A stretch of DNA of 64,000 nt, taken from assembly GCA_964036045.1 (NCBI GenBank), contig OZ038393.1, positions 48,786,429 to 48,850,428 on the forward strand, in the 5' to 3' direction. The notes under the pieces were generated by a model, which had not been told where the DNA came from, made no database searches, and saw nothing but the letters and a program-made list of their open reading frames with translations. The stretch is from Eutreptiella sp. 'Long Island Sound 2002'. Lineage: Eukaryota; Euglenozoa; Euglenophyceae; Eutreptiales; Eutreptiaceae. Each line of letters starts with the position of its first letter. Positions within the stretch are counted from its first letter, which is position 1. This document shows, one piece after another, positions 30,842-41,146 of this stretch. The position numbers and the translations under genes were made by a program.

Positions 30842-30849
30842 TTGGGGTG
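30842..30849. repeat. Right 8-bp target-site duplication
   Basis: GTTGGGGT, identical to 27495-27502. Confidence 0.85.
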
Positions 30850-32700
30850 TGCGTGTTTCTGTGCGCCCTCCGCTTGTACCCCGCCACTCCCGACCGGGGT
30901 GTGCGGTGTGGGTGTGTGTGCTTGGGCTCGGGTTTTGGCTGCGCCCCGCCACTCCTGGTTGAGCTGTGCGGTGTGCGTGTGTGTGCTTGGGCTCGGGTCT
31001 CAGCTGCGCCCCGCCACTCCTGGTTGCGATGTTGGGGTGTGTGTGTGCTTCTGTGTGCGCTCTGCTTGTACCCCGCCACTCCTGGCTGGGCTGTGCGGTG
31101 TGGATGTGTGGGCCTTGGCTCGGGTTTCGGCTGCTCCCCGCCACTTCCGGCTGGGGCGTGCGGTGTGGGCGTGTGTGCTTGGGCTCGGGTTCCGGCTGCG
31201 CCCCGCGACTCTTTGCTGGGGCGTCGGGGTGTGCGTGTTTGTGTGTGCCCTCCGCTTGTACCCCGCCACTCCTGGCTGGGGTGTGCGGTGTGGGCTTGTG
31301 TGCTTGGGCTCCGGTTTCGGCTGCGCCCCGCCACTCCTGGCTGGAGTGTGCGGTGTGGGTGTGTGTCCCTGGGCTCGGGTTTCGGCTGCACCCCGCCACT
31401 CCTTGCCGGGGTTTTGGGCTGTGTGTGGGCCTGTGTGTGCGCTCTGCTTGTACGCCGCCTATCCTGGCTCGGGTGTGCGGTGTGGGTGTGTGTGCTTGGG
31501 CTCAGGTTTCGGCTGCGCCCCGCTATCCTGGCTCGGGTGTTGGGGTTCTGTGTGTGCTTGTGTGCGCCCTCCGCTTGTACCCCGCCACTCCTGGCTGGGG
31601 TGTGCGGTGGGGGTGTGTGTGCTTGGGCTCGGGTTTCGGCTGCGCCCCGCCACTCCTGGTTGGGGTGTTGGAATGTGCGTGATTGTGTGCGCGCTTCTCT
31701 TGTACCCCGCCACTCTTGGCTGGTGTGTGCGGTGTGGGCGTGTATGCTTGGGCTCGGGTTTCGGCTGCGCCCCGCCACTCCTGGCTAGGGTGTAGGGGTG
31801 TGTGTGTGCTTGTGTGTGCGCTCCGCTTGTACCCCGCCACTCCTGGCCGGGGTGTGCGATGTGGGTGTGTGTGCTTGGGCTCGGGTTTCGGCTGCGCCCC
31901 GCCACTCCTGGTTGGGGTGTTGGGGTGTCTGTGTGCTTGTGTGTGCGCTCCGCTTGTACCCCGCCACTCATGGCTGCTGTGTGCCGTGTGGGTGTGTGTG
32001 CTGGGGCTCCGTTTTCGGCTGCGCCCCGCCACTCCTGGCTCGGGTGTTGTGGTTCTGTGTGTGTTTGTGTGCGCCCTCCGCTTGTACCCCGCCACTCCTG
32101 GCGGGGGTGTGCGATGTGGGCGTGTGTGCTTCGGCTCGGGTTTTGGCTGGGCCCCGCCCCCCTTGGCTGGGGTGCTGGGGTGTGTGTGTTCGTGTGCGCG
32201 CTCCGCTTGTACCCCGCCACTCCTGGCTGGGGTGTGCATGCTTGGGCTCGGGTTTTGGCTGCACCCTGCCACTCCTGGCTGGGGTGTTGGGGTGTGCGTG
32301 TGTGTGTGCGCGCTCCGCTGGTACCCTGCCACTCCTGGCTGGGGTGTGCGTGCTTGGGCTCGGGTTTTGGCTGCGCCCGCCACTCCTGGCTGGGGTGTCC
32401 GGGTGTGCGCGTTTGTGTGTGTGCTCCGCTTGTACCCCGCCACTCCTGGCTGGGGTGTGCGTGCTTGGGCTCAGGTTTTGGCTGCGCCCCGCCGCTCCTG
32501 GCTGGGCTGTCGGGGTGTGCGTGTTTGTGTGCGCGCTCCGCTTGTACCCCGCCACTCCTGGCTGGGGTGTGCGGTGTGGGTGTGTGTGCTTGGGCTCGGG
32601 GTCTGGCTGCGCCCCGCCACTCCTGGCTGGGTTGTTGGGGTGAGAGTGAGCCTGTGTGCTTGGCCCGCTTGTACCCCGCCACTCCTGGCAGCGGTTTGTG
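30842..32700 (-). repeat. Hairpin-word array, main left block (minus orientation)
   Basis: Roughly 30 to 35 copies of CGCCACTCCTGGC and variants. Two spacer kinds alternate: one reads TGGGGTGTGCGGTGTGGGTG, then TGTGCTTGGGCTCGGGTTTC, then GGCTGCGCC; the other reads TGTTGGGGTGTG, then a GTGT-rich piece, then GCTCCGCTTGTACC. A full pair spans about 127 bp. From about 32225 the first spacer is shortened in several units. Long His/Thr/Pro and Cys/Gly/Leu frames across it are by-products of the repeat. Confidence 0.9.
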
Positions 32701-33404
32701 GCGCGCGGGTTTGGTGTTGCCTGGCAGCTGTTCTCCTGCCGTTGCGTGTTGTGCTCGCTGCCCGGGTTTGCGTCAACGGGTGGCCGTTGTTGCTTGGCAC
32801 ATGTCCGTATTCCGTGGTTGTGGCCGGCGGCGTGCCTCTCTGGCGTGCCTGGTGGCCCCGCGCTGGTGCGCCGCACCTCGTCCGGTCCGGTCGCTCTCGG
32901 TGCTTCAGTCGGCTTTCCCGACGCCCTGTTGCCTTTCCCCAGCCCAGGGGCTTGCGCCCCTGGTTTTACTGGGTGGCTGCGCCGGGCACGCGGAGGCCGG
33001 CCGAGAGCCGGGCTAATTCTGCCTGCCGCTGGCCCCCGCCAAGGCGGGGGCGCTGGGCTCGCTCCGCGTCGTACAGTTTGGGGCCCCGCGATGGGGTTGT
33101 CCCTGGGGGGTCCCTCCGGCGTCGGTCTTGGGCTGCGTGCGCTGCGGTGGTTTGCGTATGTGGACCTGGTCACTGACGCGTCCGGTTTCTCGTACCGTCC
33201 GTCGTTCGACGGGGGACTCGGCCGGTGCACCGGGGCTGTTTCGTGTGGACGCTGACACCTCCCCTTGCGGGTCGGAGGACGCCACGCCCGGGTCCCGTGC
33301 GTGTGTGCGTGTGCTTGTCCTTCCTGGGTGGGTCGGGCGGGCCGCCCTCCCGGGCGCGCTCTGGTGCGCCTCACCTTTTCCCCTTGCCGCTTGGTCTTTC
33401 TGCT
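32701..33404. other. GC-rich stretch without recognised gene
   Basis: Follows the last hairpin word. Contains a short hairpin around 33030-33050 (CCCCCGCC-aagg-CGGGGGCG region) and CAGGGGC/GCCCCTG complementary words near 32945-32965. Not repetitive within the window. No credible gene; it could be structured RNA or 5' sequence of an element in minus orientation. Confidence 0.4.
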
Positions 33405-34360
33405 TTGCTGGGCCCCCTCCGGGCTGGAATTTCCCCATTTTGTGGTTCTTTGGTTGCCTCCCCCCCGACCCCCTTTTTTTTCTTCTTGCTTTCCGTTTTC
33501 CGCGCCCGGCTTGTGTCTTTCTTTCTCTGGTTTTGGGCCCCTGGTGCCTTGGGCCTTGGCGCCTTGTTTCTCTCTTCTCCTCCCCCCCGCCTTTTGTTTT
33601 TTTTCTTTTTTTTTCGTCCCGCGCCCCCATTGTCTCCGGCTTTCTTTGGTTTCCGGCCCCGGGTGCCCTGGACCTTGGCGCCGTGTGCTGTTGGTTGTGT
33701 TGGCCTCCCGCTCCCTGGCTCTCCGCGCGCTCTCGCCTCCTTTGTGGTTCTTGCCTTGCTGTTGGCTGCTCCTTGGTGGTTCCTGCCCCCTTCCCCCCCT
33801 CCCTGTTGTGTCTCGCTGTTTTTCTTGCTGCCTCTTTGTGCTCGGTTTTTTTTTTCTCATTGCGCCCCCGTGTTGTCTTTGGCATTCTTTGGTCCCCGGC
33901 CCCGGGTGCCCTGGGCCTTGGCGCTGTGTGCTGTTTGTTTTGTTGGCCTCCCGCTCCTCGGCTTGCCGTGCGCTCTCCCCTCTTTTTCGGTTTCTTGCCC
34001 GCCGTTGGCTTCTCCTTGGTGGTTGCTGCCCCCCCCATCCCCCTTTTTGTGTCCTGCTGTTTTTCTCGCTGCAGCTTTGTGTCTCCGTCTTTTTTTCCCG
34101 TTTCGCGCCCCTGTTGTCTCTGGTTTTCTCTGGTTTCCGGCCTCGGGTGCCCTGGGCCTTGGCGCTGTGGCTTAGTTTTGTCGGTCTCCCGCTTCTGGGC
34201 TCTCCGTGCGCTCTCGCCTCTTTTGTGTTTCCTGCCTGGCCGTTGGCTGCTTGGTGGTGTTTGCTGCCCCCCCCCCCCCCTTGTGTCTCGCGGTTTTTGT
34301 CCCTGCCGTTCGGTGCTTTTTTTTTTGGCGGTTTTCGCCGCCTGCACCCCCCCCCCCCCT
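33405..34360. repeat. Tandem repeat with ~241-bp unit
   Basis: The anchor CGGGTGCCCTGG(G/A)CCTTGGCGC recurs near 33660, 33900 and 34145, with a shorter unit carrying a similar anchor near 33540. Between anchors the units share GTGTGCTGTTTG/TTGG, CTCCGCGCGCTCTC-type, CTCCTTGGTGGTT and long T and C runs. The plus strand is nearly free of A. Confidence 0.85.
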
Positions 34361-35395
34361 GGTGCGTGCGTGGTGCCTTGTGCTGTCTGGTGTTGCCGCG
34401 GTGCGCTGCCCTTCTGTTTTGTGTGCTGTGCTGTGGTGCCTCGCCTTGCTGTGCTGTGGGCTGATGCGTGCTGTGCGGTGTTTGTTGGGGTGTTTGTTTC
34501 TGTGTCGTGCTGCGCTGTTGGTTGCTGCTGCGTGTTGTGCCGTGTGTTTGGTCGTGCCGTCCGGTTGGGTTGTTCGCGGTGTGGCTTGCTGCCTGGTTTT
34601 GGTCTGCGTTGCCGTGTGTCGTGCTGTGCTGTGTGTCCTGGGTGCGGTGCTGCGCCGCGCTGCTACGCGTCGTGCCTCCTGCTGTTGTGTTGTTTTGTGC
34701 TGTGTTGTTTTGTTGCGCTTGTTTGGTGTCGCTGTTTGTTGTGCCGTGTCCTCTAGTGCTGCCCGTTGCCTTGGGACCCTGTGCGCCGCTGCGCTGTGTT
34801 TTGCGGTGTTCCCCCGCGCTGTGTGCTCTGTGCTGTGAGTGTTTTGTCGTGGCGTGCTGGTGCGCGTTGTTGTTCGCCGCTGTGCTGCGTGCTGTGTGTG
34901 TCGTGGGGTGTCGTGCTGTGCGTTCCCTGTCCTCTTCAGGCTGTGCGATGCTGTGTTCCGTTGCGCTCGTGCGCTTGCGTCGTGGTGTTCGTGTGGTGCC
35001 TGCTGTTGCTGGCGCCTGGTGCTGTGGTGCGCTGCTGTGTGTTGCGCTGTTTCCTTTGGAGTTCTGTGGTGCGGTGCTGGGTCTGGCGGCCCGTGGTCGT
35101 CTGCTGGCTGTGTGTTTCGGTGTCGGTGTCCCTGTCTGGCCGCGTGGCCTGGTTCCCTGTGGCTGGTGTGGTTTGCTGTGGTGCCGTGCTTCCCTGTGTC
35201 GTGTTTTTTTGTGCTGTGCTGTCTCGTGGTGTTGTGCTGATGTGTTCTGCTGTCATTTTGCTGTGCTGTTTGTGCTTGCTTTGCCCTCCTGTGGCTTGTC
35301 ATGCCGTGCTGTGCTGTGTTGTTGGTTGTCTGTGCTGTTTCGTGCCTGGTGGTGGTGTCTGTGTGCTTTGGTGCCCTGTCCCTCCCTGCCAGCAC
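34361..35395. repeat. Low-complexity GCTGTG-rich sequence
   Basis: Degenerate (G/C)TGTGCTGT-type words dominate, with GTCGTG and TGCCGTG variants, and almost no A on the plus strand. Two C runs of 12 or more flank the left side (34266-34281, 34345-34360). No gene. Confidence 0.8.
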
Positions 35396-38087
35396 GGTTT
35401 TCCGGTTTTGAAAATGAATTAAAATTATACTCTACGCAACCCACACGCGAGCAGCAAGACCATATTTTACTTACTGACTTACGTGCTACCCGTCGGCCTC
35501 CGTGGTGTCGTTGTTGAAAGTGCTCCAAACTCTTTGTCCCATTCTTGAAGTTGTAGTTGAACTTGGTGGTCGTGGTCTTGACGGCGCGTAATGTCCGCCT
35601 GCAGCAAAGAGGACGCAAAGGCGCTGAGGGGGGAGGACCAGCGGGAGGGAGAGGTACATGGTGAATAAAAGAGGTCGTGAGGAAGCCAGTTCAGGGGCGC
35701 GGCGTGCTACGAAATTTTTTTTCGAGTTTTACGCGTTGCTCGCGACGCAGTTTTTTTTACATATTGAAGCCGGTTTGGACCCCCGTGGCCATCTTTTGGT
35801 CACTCCGGGTGTGTATCTATGTCCCGGCAAGCCGCCATTGGCTGATATCATACTCTTGCATCCATGTGACCTAACCTGATGTGATAGTGTGATAGGCTTG
35901 GCCATTCCAGCTATGAGCGGCCACATTCACAACCGAGGCGCCGCCGGCTGAGATTTATGTATCAGAATATCAGGAATCAACAGGGTTTTTTTATCATAAT
36001 GTTTCTGTAATTTTTCAGATATCTGTTCGGATTGTCAATGTATCGGCGACTGTCAGTTGGCTGGCAACTTTGCGGTAACCGATTGGTTAACTGTTATTTC
36101 CAGATACTTTGGCGGAAACCCCGATGAAGGGTCAGATTTCATCAGTAAAGGGTTCGTTGCTTCCGCAATTTTCATGTTATACACTCGCAAAATTCATCCG
36201 ATTATTTCAGACATTCAGAATAGGACTTCCGATTTCAAGGTCGCCGCACTTGATATGATGAATTTCGAGTTGTCCTACATTTTTCCCCAATCACGAACCA
36301 ACCTTCGTTTTGTTGTCTCCTTCATTTTTCGTGGAGATATAGTCGAAACAAAATTGATTCGTGAGGCCACTTTGAAGAATCATATCTCCGGCTCATTGCG
36401 AGGAATATCAATTTTGAGAATCGGGTTGAAACTGCCTTGGTCTCAACTTAATTGAGAAAGCATCAAACGCCTTTGATGTATACACATGCCTGGTGTAGCA
36501 AGGGATAATGGTCAAGAGGGTAGAAAGTGATCTCTAACTCTTGGACCATGCAACTGAATATTTCTTTGCAACTTTCGAGTGTACCGCATGAGTGTTGGTG
36601 TTGCATAGAAAATTTTCTTGGGTTCCTACGTATTTTTCACGTGGAGTTATGTCCATGGAGGGGCATGGCATACCATGGTGGGAGCCACTTTTGGAGGGTA
36701 TGTGTTATATGGATGGTATGTGCTTCGCTATGCTCACGCCCATGTGATATATCTCCGTTTGTAGGAAGATATGTGGAGTCATACGTGGCAAGGGCTTTGC
36801 CCATGTCCCAATGGTGAGCTCCATAGCGCTAAACTAAGGCTACCGCACATATGGTGCATGTGGGAGGGCTTACAGAGCGACCCACAGGCGCCACTATCAA
36901 TTTTCCCATTTTCATGGTGCGCATCGTGAGGAGGTTCAAAGGTGTCCCTATGCGTCCATGTGGGGATCCAAGTGGTAATATTGTTAGCAACTGGTCCCAG
37001 GCAATTGTGTTTTGAATCATATGTTGATACCATGGGTGAGCGAAGTTATATACTATTGTGATTACTTGGAATTCGGCAATATTTGCATGTTCTTGACCTC
37101 ATTTTATGCTCATTTTTGTTTTTTATGTGCTCAACTGGTCAGCAAACCGTAAAGTGCCTAGAGATCCGTGAACTATGGTATGTTGCTTATATGTTGGCAA
37201 ATGCTTTGGTGTTGCACCTCACCACATGCCGGATCACGTGGTCACTTTGGCGTGGCACATGAGGCCTCACAAAATTAGGTCTCCAATTCGTGAGTTGACT
37301 TGTGAAGCATGGCATGTATATATCTGGAGGGGTTTGGGGACCAATGTTGGGATATTCTTCGGCATGGACCTTTGGTCTCTATCACCCTTGTATATTACCT
37401 TCAGGGTTGACATATGCATGGAGCATTTGAATACTTGCCGTATGCATGTTTGAGTATATAATTGTATTTTGGGCACTATGGTGTGACTTGCCTAATTTTG
37501 CTATGTTGTGAGGTCATCTGCATGGGGCAATTCTCCAAGCCCAATCAACCCCAAGTCCAACCAAGGTTATGTCAGGGTAGGGCAGGGTCCTGAGTGCCAT
37601 TCTAGGCCATGACACGCCACCTCCCTTATTGAGCTTGGATTTAGAGGCTTGGGAGAGAACACATTTTTGGGGTTTGTGTAGTGACTTTTGACACATGGCA
37701 TTTAGCCATCTTATTTGACTTGGTTCAGGGCATCATGTTGGCGAGTCAAGGGAAGGTCCTGAGTCCAGGGAATGAGGGATCTATGGCTGTGATTGTGTAT
37801 GTCTCCATCTTTCCCCAATGTTGCTTGATTTGTGTTCATATGCCAATTTCAGGGCTTCTTTTTCCATTATTCTATCGGTGCAATTCTATGTACATGCCCA
37901 ACGCCCGTGTCTTCGTGTGCACCGTGAGACGACCGGCGTGTTGAAAGGAGTTGTTAAGTGTCAACGCGGGACCTCAAACACCCTTGGAAGCCCTCAGTGT
38001 GGATTTGGACTTGAGCTTTTTTACTTGGGAGTTGGGTATTGCAAGGGATTAGGATTTGTATGAAGGAGCCGTATTTTACTATTTTTT
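35396..38087. other. AT-richer stretch without clear gene; possible 5' region of element D
   Basis: Composition changes sharply at 35400. A frame at 36057-36455 (132 codons) has mixed residues but no motif I know, and I do not claim it as a gene. From 36456 the sequence is T/G-rich with repeated GGCATGG/CATATG words. It ends in a pyrimidine-to-TGCAG transition near 38103 that looks like a 3' splice site or LTR end before gag of element D. LTRs could not be proven because only one copy would be in the window. Confidence 0.4.
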
Positions 38088-41000
38088 GTGGGAAATTGTG
38101 CAGGACAAGGCAAGATCATGCAGAACCTGGTGAGAAGCAAGACCATAGAAGTGACGGGAAATGGTGGAAGGGGTACAGCAGGGGCCGGTCCCTGTAGGGA
38201 CCTTCTTTATGGTAGCAGAGGAGTACCTGCCCCCTACCGCCGCACCGGGGACTTCGGCCCTCATGAGCCCTGCCCAAGGACGCCCCGGGTGCAGATCGTC
38301 GAGTCCGTGGAGTCGACGCCGGACTGGGAAGTCCGAGAAGAGCGACGATGCTCAGAACGGAGAGCCCTTGCAGGACATGGGCTAGACATGGAGGACCTGG
38401 CCTCCATGTGTGAAAGGCAATGCCGCAAGGCTTGCAATCTCTGCTCCGTTGCGGAGGAGTTGGAGGAGACTGGTAGCAACGGCAGGGCCCGGCGTTACCG
38501 GAAGCGCGTGTCCCCAAAACCCGCGGCGAAAGCCAGGGCGATGGAGACGGATCCCAGCCCGGTCAGGCTGCGGTCAGCTGCATATTCCGAGAGCATTCTG
38601 ATGGCTATCGGACCGCTTTCCGTTCGGAGTCGGAGGAGATGGCCATACCGCCCACACAAGGGCGCACACGGCCCCCGAACCCAGCCTGGAGCATGACGCC
38701 GAGGCGTTGGAGAGGCCTACCAGAGCCAGAACGGCGCGTGTGGTCCGGCAAACGGAACCAACGCGGGGTAAAAAAGGGTGACACACCCATGGCGGAGGAG
38801 TCCGAGGCGTCGGGAACCGTGGGAAGCGCCAGATCGGGTGGAAAGCACGTTGAGTGCCACTGCTAGCACGTATCCTTCCTCATTGGCAAGTACCCAACAA
38901 TGAGGATGGACGCCATCGTGCAGCAGCTCGACCGCCTGGACAACCAGAAGGACGGCCTAGAGGAGGACATCGCGGGGATCCTGGATCACCAGTCGGCAGC
39001 GGAGAGAGACATGGCGGAGCTGCGAGCGGAGCAGGACCGGTACCGGGAGAAGCTGGAGATGGCCCTGCAGAAGCAGCAGCAAGTGGTGGACAGCCTCCTC
39101 CACCTGGTGGAGGACATGTCGGGATGCCTGAAAAGGCTAGAGGAGTTACAACCCCTCGCCTCGGGTCCGGACCTCCCGGCAAGGCCGGCAACGGCAGAGC
39201 TGGTGGAGCGGGTTAAGACCCTCAGGAGCGCCATGGATAAACCCATGGGCGGCCCTGCAGAGGCACCATACGCGCCTCCGCGTGTTGACCCGGGTGCGCT
39301 GCCATTTGTTCCCATGTTCAGCGAATCCATAATGCTCGGGGAGCATACGGCACCGGCTTGGTCCATGTGGGAAGAGCACGCAACCACGGACCCGAGGAGC
39401 CTGACAATACAGATGTCCCATGCCGCCCAGGATCCACCGACCACTACGTCTGCCCATGCAGTTTATACGGAAGAAGAGATCCAGATCCAGACCATGCAGG
39501 GGCGAAACATGCGAAGGGCCGACGGACATGGTCGAGGCCATCCACGCGGAAACCTGTGGGTGAAGGACCCCACTACAGGGATATGGACAGCCGGTGGAGC
39601 AAGTCCTTCCCGCATCCCAAACCCCATGGGTTCAGGCCCAACTGGACCGCACTCCATGGAGGAGAGGGATGTACGGGGAGTGTACTCACACCCCCCGGCC
39701 ACAGGTGGTATCCGTCTTGGTGGAGTGGTGGCTGTCGACGTCGGAGACGCCATCGGGATTGACGACCTCAGGGGAATCAAAATCCCCTATTACGATGGCA
39801 ACCCCTCCAACCTGAATGACTTCATCCTGGATTGGGAGGACTTTGCCGAGGAGGTCGTCGGCGAGATGAAGGGAGCGCCAAGGGACAAGTGGGTCTGTTT
39901 GACATTCCCACACAGACTGGCGCAGGACCTGAAGGAGGAGCTCAGGGATCAGATCCGCGAGGGATTGATCCAGACGGAGCAGGCCTGCCTCCAGTGGCTG
40001 GAGGACGAGGAGCGAGTGGACGCCCCCAACCAGAAGTTGAAGGATTTGTGGTCCATTCCGCTGCCGCTGGAGCGCGGAGAGTTGAGGTCCGGGAATAGAA
40101 TCGGTACATGCGTAAGTACCGAAGAAGCCTCAAGCTGGTGGAGGACTGGAACAAGTCCAGCGAGATCCGACACCTGCTGAAGGATGTCCTCCCCGGCCAC
40201 TGGAAGAGGAGAGTGGAGGACGAGGAAAGGAAGAGAGCAAAGGAGAGCGTGGCCGTACGGATGATGTCATCGGAGGACACCCACGCCGGAATAATGGAGT
40301 TTTTCCGGCGAAACCTCGGCTAGCCCAGCCGAATGTTGGGGTTGAAGAACGCTGTCTACGTGGAGGTATTCGGCGACACCATGGGGCAAAGGCTGATGCG
40401 CGTCAATAACGTGGAGTGGAGGCGCGGAGAGCCGCTGAGGATGCAGGTCGTCTTTGCCCGCATGAGCCTCGCCGAGATCGTGAAGTACATCACGGTGGAG
40501 CTGAAGCTCAACGCCAAGAACGAGGCCCACGTGCAGGATCAACAGGGCCATGGACACCAAGGTCATTGGGAAGATCGCCAACACCGAGAAGTTCAGGAGG
40601 ACACGGTCGGCACCGCGGAGGAAGGGGATGGAAGCGGCCAAGATCTCTGGACCGCAACCATCCGAGAAGATCATGAAGAATGCCCACTTCTTTGTGTTCG
40701 TAGCGCACAATATGAAGGAGCATGGGCAGGACAGGTCCAGGTGGAACCGCCTGGACCCAATGACCAAGAACCGCAAGGAACTGCGGAGGATCTGGAACCC
40801 GCCGCTCTCGTTCCGCGAGTACAGATCACAGCACGACGGTCTCTGGGTCTGTTACGGCAAGGGGAACAACCATGCACATGACCACCAGCATTGCAAGGTA
40901 TATGAGGAAGACAAGAAGACCTACTTCGCCGCCCATCCCGACAAGACGCCCAAGGAGCAACCAACTGCCGATTGGAAGGCAAAGGGCGGAGACGGTGGAA

Positions 41001-41146
41001 AAGGCCAAGGAAAGGGCCAGGGTAAAGGCGGAGGAAAAGGCTATGGTGGAGGATCCGGCCCAGACCGATGCGTGAGGTCGATCAAGGAGGTTGCTGAGGA
41101 CATGTTGAGGACGCTGGAGGAACTCAAAGCCCAGCAACGTGGCTGA
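38088..41146 (+). pseudogene. gag: Element D Gag
   Basis: Decayed gag of a lineage different from A and B. An early acidic/basic segment (38088-38690, with MEDLASMCERQCRKACNLC) passes by frameshift into frame 2, where a TAG at 38864 precedes the open part from 38900. It then reads a coiled-coil (IVQQLDRLDNQKDGLEEDI to about residue 90), a Pro-rich linker, and a capsid-like domain (IKIPYYDGNPSNLNDFILDWEDFAEEV near 39773-39850). A shift to frame 1 (about 40085-40530) and back follows; then HFFVFVAHNMKEHG, and a Cys/His cluster CYGKGNNHAHDHQHC (near 40852-40896) in the place of a zinc knuckle. A Gly/Lys-rich tail ends at TGA 41144. Function inferred from layout. Confidence 0.75.

Noticed and set aside
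30842-32700. CRISPR-like look: short palindromic word separated by spacers of similar length
   Set aside because: Spacers fall into two alternating kinds rather than being unique, there are no cas genes, and the surroundings are clearly eukaryotic transposons.
30801-33860. Long frames rich in His/Thr/Pro/Gln or Cys/Gly/Leu/Val on both strands (up to 630 codons)
   Set aside because: They exist in several frames at once over the same tandem repeat; stop codons are simply rare in this GC-rich, A-poor sequence. No domain or conserved frame.
13597-35896. Shared 14-mer AGTGTGATAGGCTT at about 13597 and 35886
   Set aside because: Several 14-mers are expected to recur by chance in 64 kb and the flanks do not match.
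36057-36455. 132-codon frame in AT-richer sequence as a gene
   Set aside because: No motif, no neighbouring exon signal and no supporting frame; length is possible by chance in this composition.
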